Assembly (NCBI RefSeq): GCF_963675165.1 | Contig: NC_087379.1 | Span: forward strand, 3,845,442 to 3,909,441 | DNA from: Halichondria panicea | Lineage: Eukaryota > Porifera > Demospongiae > Suberitida > Halichondriidae | Direction of reading: 5' to 3' | DNA length: 64,000 nucleotides | Part shown: piece after piece, positions 1 through 9,666 of the stretch | Layout of the letters: each line of letters starts with the position of its first letter | Position numbering within the stretch: position 1 is the stretch's first letter | The notes under the pieces: generated by a model | What the model was told of the DNA's origin: nothing | Seen by the model: the letters and a program-made list of their open reading frames with translations, nothing else | The model's database searches: none | Translations under genes and position numbers: made by a program

Positions 1-205
1 ATATCATACTTCTCTGAGACTCCAGGCATCTTTGCTGTGATCCTGGACCTAGTCCACTGTGCATGCCTCATGTACCACTAACTCTGTTCTCACAGCATGC
101 CTCTGTCTGGTTTAGTCCTGAGACAGATCAGCACTGCATTATATCACTCTTCTGGTTTCTTTATAATCATGTCACCAGCCGAGGGTTTGCACTTCAGTGC
201 TCTAG
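1..205 (+). repeat. Partial copy of repeat family R5, 3' part
   Basis: This stretch matches 7468-7745 closely in the same order: a 'cttctctgagactccaggc' block, then 'cataatcatgtcaccagccgag' -like sequence, and a terminal 'cttcagtgctctag' or variant. The same terminal block ends the three units at 34246-35380. It lies downstream of the V-ATPase C stop codon and holds no supported gene. Confidence 0.7.
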
Positions 206-527
206 TTATAATCCTTTGTAGTGTTAGCCATTTTTGTTTCCAATCCCCTTCCTTTTCGGATACAAATAATATTATTTTGACAGACATTAATTAAATAATA
301 TTATTGTCAGTCAAATTAATGGGTTCCTATATATAGATTGCCTGTATACTGTTAGCCTCGAGACCAGCCGTTCGTTATCTGAAAGAAGTTCTTTCATACA
401 CTACCGTATACCTCGCTTGCGATTGCACACCATGGGGATCTTGGACAAAAATTAATAATGCCATACAAACAAACTAAGGTCAACCGACTGCAACAATAAA
501 GGGGTCTACATTAATAATTATTGTTCC

Positions 528-3500
528 CTACTTAGCAAGCAAGTTTAAGTCTATCTCGAAGAACACATAAGGATGGTAGTCTTGCTGCCCAAAAGAGAGT
601 CCTTGCATGTCAAGCATCTAAAAAATGTTATAATTATTAAGAACATGCACACCTTTCTGATTAATACCTCAGCCTCTGACGCGATGTAATTTGAGTCAAG
701 ATGACCATATAGACCGTTAAGAATTTCTGTCAATTTCTTTTGCGATTTTCTATGTGGCTTCATTATCACTGCTTGAAAATTCACAGGCAAGCTGTACCTA
801 TACATGGGAACGAATCAATAATACCAAAAAAACATATAAACACAGAAAATGTACCTCAAAACAGATTCAGTAAATACACGCAGTGCTTTGAGATGAACCC
901 AAGCTGAAAACACCTGGTTGAAATTAACTTTCAGCCAGTTCATCAGTGGTCCCTGCATTTACAATAACACAACATTTAATTTGATGCATGCACGAGGCAC
1001 TTATAATTATTACACCAGGGAGCGCGACTTTATTCCATAATAATGTATATACCCGTATAGCGCAAAATTTTCAAGGGGCTTAATTTTCGCGGATTTCGTG
1101 GGGTTAGCAATCTTACACGAAAATTAAGTCCACGAAAATTGTTCAGAATTATCTGCTATAACGATTTAAAGGCGTGGCTTCCGGTAAGCAGTCATTCCGC
1201 GAACATTGTGCAACGAAATGCTTTTGGAGGCCAATCCATGAAATATAAGTACCTCAAAAATTTCGTGCTATACGGTATTAACATTGTAGGTCCAGTCAGG
1301 CACACACACATGCATCAAGCGTTGCATTACAACTCACAAACTGCTTCTTCAGTTGAAGCTCAAGCTTCCCCTTTTCATCTCGCTCCTTTTGCACGGTCTT
1401 AGCATCGAAGTCAAACTCACGAACGATAAATCTGTTAAAGATTGACAAGTGAATAGTGTCGTTTTCACACACCAAAACTCAACTTTTTCTCTCGAGCATG
1501 ATGCTTGTATTCATCGGCTACTTTTCTAAACACAGTGACAGTGTATAGCCCATATTCAGAATCGTCCGCTACCTTTTTGGTTGACCTAGGTACTACCATC
1601 TGTGTAATTTTCTCATAAGAGTTTTCCCATTCCTTATAGAGAGACCTGGAGACGATGTGACAAATAAACTGCAGTACATTCACTCCAGCGTATCAAAAGT
1701 ACGCCGGGTTTCTATGACTCCACAGCAGAGAAGGCATGTACAGAATTATGGAACATCTATCAACTCCGAAGTGCATGTGTACGTCATAGAGAAAAAAATA
1801 AAGATGCTACATGTACAGTCAGGGATATATTGGCTCAGTGGTGACATAAGGGCAAGGCACTACTGGTACACATCACTCCAACTAGTGGGCAACTACTAGC
1901 TGGCTGTGGAATGCACCAGTCGCATGAAATACATTTTTTGCTTACCAACAAGTAACTTCAACGGTGCTATAGTATTACAAAAGGGACCGTTTCAGGATAT
2001 TGGGTAACTTCAGCCATATACTGTGCTGAACTGTGCCATATGGCATCAATAAAAAGCTGTTTGCATTTGCAAAACGCATCGTTCCTGTTTAAACGCACAA
2101 TGAACGCATTGTATTATGCAAAAACATTTTCATGGATGCAGGAAAATTACTGAGTAAGCAGATTTGAGAACGACTGGGGAAACGGTGCATTTTTCCTCAG
2201 TCGTTCTCGATCTTGCAACAGCCCCAAGACTAAGTTGCCTTCCTCTGTGACCTGGAATTACCGTTTTTGAAGACCATCATCTTTTCTCCAGTGCTGTATC
2301 AGTATGTCTGACTGTCTGCATACACTGTAATAGCTAGCTAGCTGCTCATTGTATGACGGTAAGAGTAGATAAGGTGTTTAACTCCTATAGTAAACGTGAA
2401 ACCGCTAAATTGCGTCATCACTGTCGTCACTATTCAACTAATTAGGCCTGTTGAGTAAACTGTGGTCTGTGGTTCGTAGCACTGCCTGTAGAACTGCGCT
2501 AGCCTCCTTCACAAGGCCTCAAAAAGGAGGCCTGCTACTACTGACTGCAATTATTGGATAATTTGCCCGTAATGTTTCCCATTAAACTGAAATTTTTCCA
2601 GAAAAATATCCTGAATAATATAATATACAAAGAATTACAAATGTTCAAGTGCCTCTACCGCATCAGCACCAGCAGTGCTTTCATTATTATGCCTCGGTGC
2701 ACATGCGCAAGCGAGATATACGGTAGTGTGTTTGTGTGTGTATCTGTGTGTCAGTCTGTCTGTGCGTCTGTGTAGAGTGCTACAGCTGCTCAAGGATCAA
2801 TGAAGTGTAACTATAGGCTTCTAGTCATGATTTTAATTCGTGGATTTGCAAAATAATGCTTCGTTCTCGAGTTATGCCTAGTTTAGCTTACTTGGAATGC
2901 CATTGCAGCCTTTTCAGAAGAGTACGTAAACAACTTGTCCATAGAGTGTTGCTACTCTACTTAGTAGTTATCTCTGCACTAGAACGCTGGCTATTGGTAG
3001 CTGTAAGAGTGAGAATAGAGCTGCCAGGCTCTGCTGATGCAGCCATTAATTTTAGACCAACTCACTTTCTTTAAACTGTACAGAGGGTTTTTTATCTCAA
3101 AAGTTCCAGTTAGTAGATCCCTGCTACATGTACCTGCCTCTGAACAAGGCCGGCTTTCAATACATGTAGATGCCCTCGGGACATCGTAGCAGAGCGGTCT
3201 GGGGTTATCGTACAAGAAGCTCAATGTACTCTTGGGCGTATCTGACACCACTTGGAACTTTTAGCATGATCGCTTTAACAACCAGCATGGTCAATCATTA
3301 CCCACTATTAATTTGAGTTTCCCTGGATTCTGGCCTGAAATAATGCAAGAATTATGTTCATCTGATATAACGTGTATATAGTAAATTTATGTTATGTAGC
3401 TTTGGCCTCCACCGAGGCATCATAAATATAAGATTTCATTGATCCATTATATTTAGTCTACTGTAGTGCAATAACTGATTTGTTGCGTCGGAGAAATATG

Positions 3501-6500
3501 CCATTAATAAAGATTTCATTGATCTATTTATTAATGACATCATTGCATATTTCTCCTACGCAACAAATCAGTTATTGCACTACAGTAGACTTTTGCTCTG
3601 AGTTATGCATGGCCACCACGATATACCTATACCGCCCATTTGGTTTGGCACGGATTGCTAGCTAGATGTTTACTGCACAAAACTCACCCTGAACTGCGGC
3701 CACTCGCTATTTCGTATACTGGCCAGTACTGGCTGCCCCAACCTAGGTTTTCGTGATTATGACGGATATCACGTTTGGGGTGTGGTTTGGCAGATTACAC
3801 TTAAATAGAGAGCAAAACGATTCATTATCCTCAAGACAGAACCGCAAAATTAGATTCGAGGTAAGGTCGTTTTTAGCCGCGGCTATTTTTTGAAATACAG
3901 CCACCTCCCTATTCCAGCCAAGTGACAGAGTCTGCTGTTACTATCACTCGTGCAATATGCCAGATATTGTGCTCAGTACTTCTGAAATGGCTGCAATGGC
4001 ATTCCAAGTAGGCATAACTCGAGAACAAAGCATTATTTTGCAAATCCACGAAGCTTAATTTTAATACAGTGTTTCTCATCCCTCTTCTCGAATCTACGCT
4101 AATACGAAGTGATACTGCATATGTACATGTAGCTTCATTGCCTACACTGAGGCATCAGCACCCGCAGTGTAATCATTAACACGGCTGTCATTTTCTGACT
4201 CACGAATTTAACGTACACATCAGCATATTAATGTCCAGTCCTATCTACTTTTCACAGGACTGCATGGACATACACATTTTTCGGTTTCGTTTCAATAACA
4301 GTAAGAAGCATATAGAAGTTCAAGAAGACGTGAATGACATTGTAACGGATTAGAGTTATGCTCTCGCCGGATTCCTTGTTATATTTCCCCCTAGCAACTT
4401 TTTACATTGCAAATGTTTTCTAGTCGATATACTCAACTATCTATGTAGACACTCTCAAATAACCTGCTGTTTTACTGATTGAAGAGGGGCACTAACTACT
4501 GCTGCTACATCTGGCTGTGCACTACAAATTGTATTTCACCCACTAGTCAAATTGTATTTCACTCACTAGTCACTGCTACTCCAGATTATTTTAACGTACT
4601 AGTTACCATGGGTTGGAGGACATAGAAAAGAAATCATGACCGGAAGGGCGATTGTCAATGCTCTAATCCCCTCCGGTCTTCTTATAATTGAACTCACTTG
4701 GGGACAACAACAATAAGAGTCTGCAGGTACTCTGAATCCAAAACAAAATCTTCTTTCTTTACAAGATCAACTAGAGATCGAGTCATCAAGTTCCCTCTAA
4801 AGAAAACCACAACTAATTAGTGATACCAGCTATAATTATGAGCTTACGTATTTTTTCTTTCAATTATTTGAAGATTCTGACGTAGTGCATTGTAACTCTG
4901 TGACTTGGTCTTCAGGTCTGTGTCCACTTGTGAGACCAGCTATGCAGATGAATAAATGTAATTACTGATGCCTTGACATAACGTACATGTACGTACACTC
5001 AAAAAGTTATGTCAAATTAATCGGTACGAGAATAGAGATAATAGCTGGCTGGGCATATTTTATGTCCAATATATGGTAGAGGTCGTTTATAATTATTGCT
5101 AATCGCATGTTGTCCTATTATACTGTGATCATGCCTCGGTGCGCATGCGCAAGCGAGGTATACGGTAGTGTGTGCGTGTGTATGTGTGTGTGTCTGTGTG
5201 TGTATGTGTGTGTGCGTGTGTAGACTGCTACAGCTGCTCAAGGATGAATCAAGTGCAAGTAAGAGTTTCTATAGGCTTCTAGTCATGTTTACTTGGATTT
5301 TAATTCGTGGATTTGCAAAATAATGCTTCGTTCTCGAGTTATGCCTAGTTTTGCTTACTTGGAATGCCATTGCAGCCTTTTCAGAAGAGCACGTAGCCAA
5401 ACTTGTTTACCGAGTGTTGCTACTCTACTTAGTAGTTAGCTCTGCACTAGAACGCTAGCTATTGGTAGCTAGCTGCAAGAGTGAGAAGAGAGCTGCAAGG
5501 CTCTGCTAATGCAGCCATTAATTTTAGAATTATCATGTGTATAAGTAGCTTTATGTTATGTAGCTTTGCCATTGGCATCTCCACCGAGGCATCAGCACCT
5601 GCGGTGCTTTCATTCGTACAGTGATTAATCGTGTATCAATAATTGCACGTCGTCAAGGCAGTAATTGCACCATAGATTGAGTAGAGAGGGATTGGAAACG
5701 AGATACCCTCGAAGTACCATCCGTGTTTCCCCGCGGTTTTAATCGAGGCTTACTTCCAACGTGGGGTCTAAACATGAATAATTCATGAGAATTGTTTTTG
5801 CTGTCTGTAAAAAGTCCACGAGCAGTTCTGCTGCTAAACATCAACTTCATCAAATACTTGTGGCTATTTGGGACACAGCATACTACTTAGTGACACAACC
5901 TTAGCTATATCATAGTAGCTAAACTAACACAAGCAAGAAAAATAGCTCTGTGTTAGCTACTTCACGACAATCAAGATTGTATTTTTTTCGTTTCCAAATG
6001 ATACTCACTATCAGGGGGCATTTGTTTAAGTGTTAGAGGGGTCTTTGAGACGCATGCATAGACTATGATTAGACTCAATAAGTTTCCCGGTAAACTTACC
6101 CGGGGTAGAAAGCGAAACACGGATTGTTTCTGAGCTCTACATAGACTTCATTGTAAAACATCACGTGAACCACTTCCGTTGCCAATCCCCTTCTACTCTA
6201 TCTATGATTGCACGTCGTCATTAATGACGTGCAATTACTGCCTTGACGACCGCACTTTCGAATAACGGCCGCGGCTAATATTTTTACTGAAACTGCAGCT
6301 AAAAATGTCCTTAAAACTGCATCACAAACGATTAACAATCAATAGTATGGCTACTCGTGCAATAAGGGATTAATATAGCACTCATAACAAGGTTAACAGC
6401 AATTAGTATCCTTGCCATTGCTTGTTACTCATGCTATTAATCCCATATTGCACTCTTAGCCATACTATTAATTATACTAATCATACTACCAGAGTAGAAC

Positions 6501-9427
6501 CCTCACTACGTTTGAGATACTACAACCAGTCTGCCCTCCTTCCCTCAGATGCTGGACCTCTGGTCACTATAAAGAAGAGCGTCACAGCACTGCGTTTACA
6601 GCATGGATAGCCTCCACACAACAAGTTATTAGTGTTAACAATAGCAGATTTCGATGTTAAAGGTCCGTTGTCATAATTATAAAAGCGAGCAAAAGCTAAG
6701 AAGCTTGAACTTGCACGTTGGCAGCTAGCTAACTACACGCGGCCTTTACTCTATGTATTAGCCTCGATTCCAGGCCGCTCTCAATTGATAAAGACGGCCT
6801 GGTATACACTGTCTGCGCATGCGTCAATTGCCCCAAGATTCTTGGGGATCGAGATATCTTAGTAAATTAGTCAGTATTATTGTATATTTTACAATGATGT
6901 CATTGCACAAATCACAGCAGTTTTAATAAAATAACACAGCTACTTACATCATTTATGACCACCTAGACTAGTGACTACTTTTGTTGTGATGGCTTCTACT
7001 TCTGTTCTGCTCTTGCTCAAGCTCTCTCCAGTGTAGAAAAGTCAGGTTTTGTCTTCTTTTGTACTGTGGTAGAGTGGTGGGCGTTTTTCTGTCAGTACCT
7101 ACCGACTCTGGAAAGTCCAGACGCTTGTTTGATGCCATCTCAGTAAGATCAGTGCTCCTTGTATGAGCCTAGAGTTGTGATGGCGATTTCTCTCTCTTCA
7201 CACTAATACCACGTGGGTGACCATAGTACAAAAGGTTAATTGACAAAGAGTTTTACTAACAAATTTACTATTGAATCCACCCACGCGCAAACGGTGGTTA
7301 CCAGGCTCTCTAGTGAGAGGGGCTGGGATCGAGGCTATCTATGTATTTACAGCTGAAGTGATCCCGTACCAAGAACAATAGAAAAGGGTCATAGAAAGCT
7401 AAAAAATTGTGACTGGTTTGTTGTCTCTGTTAGTAGCTGACTCTGGGATCCTACTCCAGGAACCATACATATACTTCTCTGAGACTCCAGGCTTCTTAGC
7501 TGTAATCCTAGTACAGTGCATACTATTATACCTATACCACTAAAACCCTGTTCTTAAATGTTCAGCTTGCCTCCAGTCTGGTATAGTTTTATTGCTCCTG
7601 AGTTGCTGTGCTACACAGTTAAGTTATACTAGGAGACTGGTCATACATCATAACATCACTATACATGCACTGCATTATATACCACTCTTCTAGTTTCTTT
7701 ATAATCATGTCACCAGCCGAGGGTTTGCACTTTGGTGCTCTAGTGTTTTTGCGAGCATCAAACATTTGCAAATTTTGGAGTTTTCTTTCAATTTTCTGCT
7801 CATTTGCAAAGGTTTTTCACCCGCAAAATATTCTAGTAATACGGTATGTAGCTTTGGCACCTCTACCAAGGCATCAGCACCTGCGGTGCTTTCATTATCA
7901 TTCTATTCCTAAGGGCTAAGTGTTTTACCATGCGTATGAGTTCTTCTCCAATTTAATTCACCTGACTGGATTTCTTCAATCTGATTGGTCAACAATTATC
8001 TTCCCTAAAGCCTCTTAGAGATTATACTAAGGACATTGCATGGGTAATTTGGTGTCTGATAGCAGAACAAAATGCTAGGACAACTTGTCAGGACAATCAA
8101 GATGTGTTATTTATACCTCTGCACCTGGGTGTGCGAAATCAACCCTCACCTTACTAATGCCTTCGACTATGTTAGGCAGGGGCTGTCTCAATGGGAACTT
8201 GGCGGAGTCCCACTGGAAACGAGTCAGGAAGGTTTCCATCGGTACCTAGCACAATTGAAAAGCACCACTATAAAATAAATCCAAGTGAGCAACAAACAGC
8301 TTCATAAACTGACACTACAGTTCCTTCTGCTGTGGGTAACAATCGAAAGTGCCTGCGTTCTTTAATTATTAAATTATTAATTGCTTATCATTCTGTGTCT
8401 GTGTGGTAACCTACAATCTCCGCATTGAAACTACCTTAGCTGGGCCAACCAGAAGGTTCTCTTGTAGCTTTTCCTTGTCTTCAGGCTCTAGTATGTCACC
8501 CATATACTGGGCCATCTTCCTGACAACGCTGAGGAAATGAACAAAATGTCAATTGCGTACAAGACTTCATCAATGGTATGAATGAGGTGGTTAAAGTGGT
8601 GCATTGTAAATTCGTGTTTCAACCAACTTTTCAACGAATGGGTCAAGCTTTTGTAGCTTATCTCCCAGATCAACAAGTGTGTCCAGGGTGCCAACCTACA
8701 TGAAGGTATAGAGAATGTCCTTCGAAAGTCAAACTGAGTTCCCTATAATTATATGCACCAATGAAATGGGGATAACTTGACACATACACATTATATAATT
8801 CACAGATCCCTATCGAAAAACATATGTATATATACGTACCGTAAGATCTCGATTTAAAGCGACACTTTTTAATAATTACAAAGCCAGAGGTCGCATCTTT
8901 TGAAGGTTGAAAAATTATATTGAAGTCCTGTTGTCGCATATTTAGAGGGTCGCATCTAATTGGAGGTAACTTTACAGAGTCTACTTGCCTCGATTTCAGG
9001 CCGCTTAAAAACACTGATTTCCAGTGGGCTACAATCGAGGCTAGGGAGTGGCTACATTTACCTCTATTTAGAACGCGACATTAAAAAATAATTGTCAACG
9101 CAGCTGTCGCTACTTTTAGAGGTCAGAAAATTGCTGAAGCTCCTGGGTGTCGCATATTTGGAGGGTCGCCTTAAATCGAGGTCTTACGGTACTCCACGGT
9201 AGTTTCACTTAAACACACAATATTATTTCTGGCCAAAATACCTAGAGCATAATAATTAGATCTATAAACTTTATAGATATTCCGTAGCTAGATTTAGAGC
9301 TCACCTTTAGATCAGGAATGTTGAATTTGTGATTGACTGACACACCACCGGTTTTTTCTTTGATGAGCCCCCACGTATTCTCTGGTTTTGGGTCACCAGG
9401 AGCAGAAACTAACCAGTATGCAGCCAT
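528..9427 (-). CDS. ATP6V1C: V-type proton ATPase subunit C, complete, 11 exons
   Basis: Exons (minus): 9427-9305, 8695-8628, 8528-8435, 8245-8150, 4939-4848, 4796-4698, 1645-1484, 1431-1338, 952-855, 797-668, 617-528. All phases join and give 381 aa; animal subunit C is about 382 aa. The product starts [12 protein letters not shown] and runs through [73 protein letters not shown] and LPVNFQAV to a C-terminus ending in DLNLLAK, all matching the family in order. Subunit C is part of the cytosolic V1 sector; in the family it links the peripheral stalks to the membrane V0 sector and its release accompanies reversible V1-V0 disassembly. The start was chosen because the first Met precedes the family's conserved YWLVSAPG. 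Introns of 3.2 kb (4940-8149 and 1646-4697 region) are packed with repeats. It shares a promoter region with the F-BAR/RhoGAP gene. Confidence 0.96.
1049..1278. repeat. MITE R7 with 'taccgtatagcg' termini
   Basis: The element begins near 'acccgtatagcgc' and ends with the inverted 'gctatacggtat'. Inside are two 'cacgaaaatt'-type inverted blocks. It sits wholly inside a V-ATPase C intron (953-1337). Related copies with the same ends occur at 30312-30513 and, in weaker form, at 35834-36015 and 36417-36600. Confidence 0.65.
2494..2655 (+). repeat. Partial R4 element, left end
   Basis: It contains 'tagcctccttcacaaggcct', then 'aaaaaggaggcctgctact', 'ttattggataattt' and 'aaatatcctgaata', matching the left 170 bp of the full R4 copy at 32444-33019. 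It ends abruptly in an R1-like tail. No coding sequence is visible. Confidence 0.7.
2656..3430 (+). repeat. R1 repeat, tail joined to a head, body interrupted
   Basis: At 2656-2687 there is an R1 right end ('gcatcagcacc...gtgctttcatt'), followed at once by an R1 left end ('atgcctcggtgcacatgcgc') and a body with 'cttctagtcatg', 'gcttcgttctcgagttatgcc' and 'ggaatgccattgcagccttt'. After extra sequence it ends near 3417 with 'ctccaccgaggcatcata'. Both ends can fold into short hairpins. R1 copies recur at 5132-5615, 17778-18085, 28780-29110, 45990-46255 and 52913-53377. Confidence 0.7.
3456..3591. repeat. Long inverted repeat (hairpin), arms about 55-60 bp
   Basis: The left arm begins 'agtctactgtagtgcaataa' and the right arm ends in its reverse complement. 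Arms continue through 'gatttgttgcg' and 'ggagaaatatgc' with a few mismatches, around a short AT-rich loop. It lies in a V-ATPase C intron and directly abuts an R3 repeat at 3587-3745. Confidence 0.85.
3587..3745 (+). repeat. R3 repeat
   Basis: It shares 'cagtagact', 'ggcacggattgctagctaga', 'gtttactgcacaaaactcac' and 'actggctgcccc' with copies at 16902-17060 and 29128-29300. No coding content is seen. Its class is not identified. Confidence 0.65.
3970..4165 (-). repeat. R1 fragments, reverse orientation
   Basis: The stretch 'ggcattccaagtaggcataa' followed by 'ctcgagaacaaagcattatt' is the reverse complement of the R1 core. A short 'gaggcatcagcaccc' R1 end lies near 4150. It is intronic in V-ATPase C. 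Confidence 0.6.
5132..5615 (+). repeat. R1 repeat, near full length
   Basis: It starts 'atgcctcggtgcgcatgcgc', passes a 60-bp GT-rich tract (5168-5222), the conserved core 'gcttcgttctcgagttatgc' and 'gaatgccattgcagcctttt', and ends 'ccgaggcatcagcacctgcg' followed by 'gtgctttcatt'. The left end can pair 'cctcg' with 'cgagg' around gcgcatgcgc; the right end can pair 'agcacc' with 'ggtgct'. No ORF of note. Confidence 0.75.
5671..6206. mobile_element. Non-autonomous DNA transposon, 536 bp, 7-bp target duplication (MITE R8)
   Basis: The ends are inverted repeats of about 29 bp: left begins 'catagattgagtagagaggg' then 'attggaaac'; the right end is its near reverse complement, finishing 'ctctatctatg'. 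It is flanked by direct repeats 'attgcac' at 5664-5670 and 6207-6213. A second member at 48001-48840 has the same ends and its own 7-bp duplication. A terminal CA and 7-8 bp duplications are features of the P superfamily, so that is the suggested class (inference). It has inserted into an older palindromic repeat with 'gtcgtcaaggcagtaattgc' arms. Confidence 0.85.
6563..6762 (+). repeat. R5 fragment, 5' part
   Basis: It contains 'agcactgcgtttacagcatg', 'gatttcgatgttaaa', 'gcaaaagctaagaagcttga' and 'acacgcggcct', the same order as the units of the 34246-35380 array. The rest of the element resumes near 7340, after sequence with R4-type ends ('tagcctcgattccaggccg'). Confidence 0.7.
7340..7760 (+). 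repeat. R5 fragment, 3' part
   Basis: It resumes with 'tgtatttacagctgaagtga' and ends with 'catgtcaccagccgagggtt' and 'ggtgctctagt', matching R5 units elsewhere and 1-205. Together with 6563-6762 it reads as one R5 copy split by a later insertion. An R1 tail ('gaggcatcagcacc'-type) follows at 7850-7893. Confidence 0.65.
8837..9191 (+). repeat. MITE R6, copy 1, in V-ATPase C intron 1
   Basis: The ends are 'gtaccgtaagatctcgattt' and the inverted 'aaatcgaggtcttacggtac'. Internal landmarks are 'gccagaggtcgcatctttt', 'tagagggtcgcatctaattg' and 'ttttagaggtcagaaaattg'. It contains a smaller insert with 'cctcgatttcaggccgctta' and 'cagtgggctacaatcgaggc' ends. Copy 2 at 9831-10157 is inverted relative to it. 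Confidence 0.8.
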
Positions 9428-9666
9428 TATATATTTAGCAGTCTGACACTGCACTGTTGCCTCTAGCTCTGTTGTAGCCCCACGTACGTAAGTAAATACT
9501 TACTTGCAAAGCACAGTACTTGTACATGCACTTACAATGTTTGGCCAGTCATATGACTAGTTGGGCGGAGCCCAACACCCCAATTCTGAAAAGGGGAGTG
9601 GTTTTACAGTGCCGTAAACCAGAGGCTGTAAACTACTTCTCAAAGAAATTGTGTTTTGTTTTTGCA
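9428..9666. promoter_or_regulatory. Shared promoter region between V-ATPase C and the F-BAR/RhoGAP gene
   Basis: The two start codons point away from each other with 239 bp between them, leaving no room for separate distal promoters. A TATA-like 'tatatatt' lies close to the V-ATPase side, but no core element is certain. The sequence shows the spacing; bidirectional promoter activity is inferred. Confidence 0.6.

Noticed and set aside
1139-1402. 87-codon plus-strand open frame
   Set aside because: It overlaps MITE R7 and is antisense to a V-ATPase C exon (1338-1431).
3456-3591. MicroRNA precursor
   Set aside because: Arms of 55-60 bp, mismatches, and linkage to repeat R3 point to a transposon-derived inverted repeat.
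5168-5222. GT-rich tract as a CRISPR-like or satellite array
   Set aside because: It is a simple GT microsatellite that forms part of the R1 repeat in several copies.
8670-9014. 114-codon minus-strand open frame
   Set aside because: It runs through MITE R6; only 8628-8695 of this area is coding, in V-ATPase C, and in its own frame.
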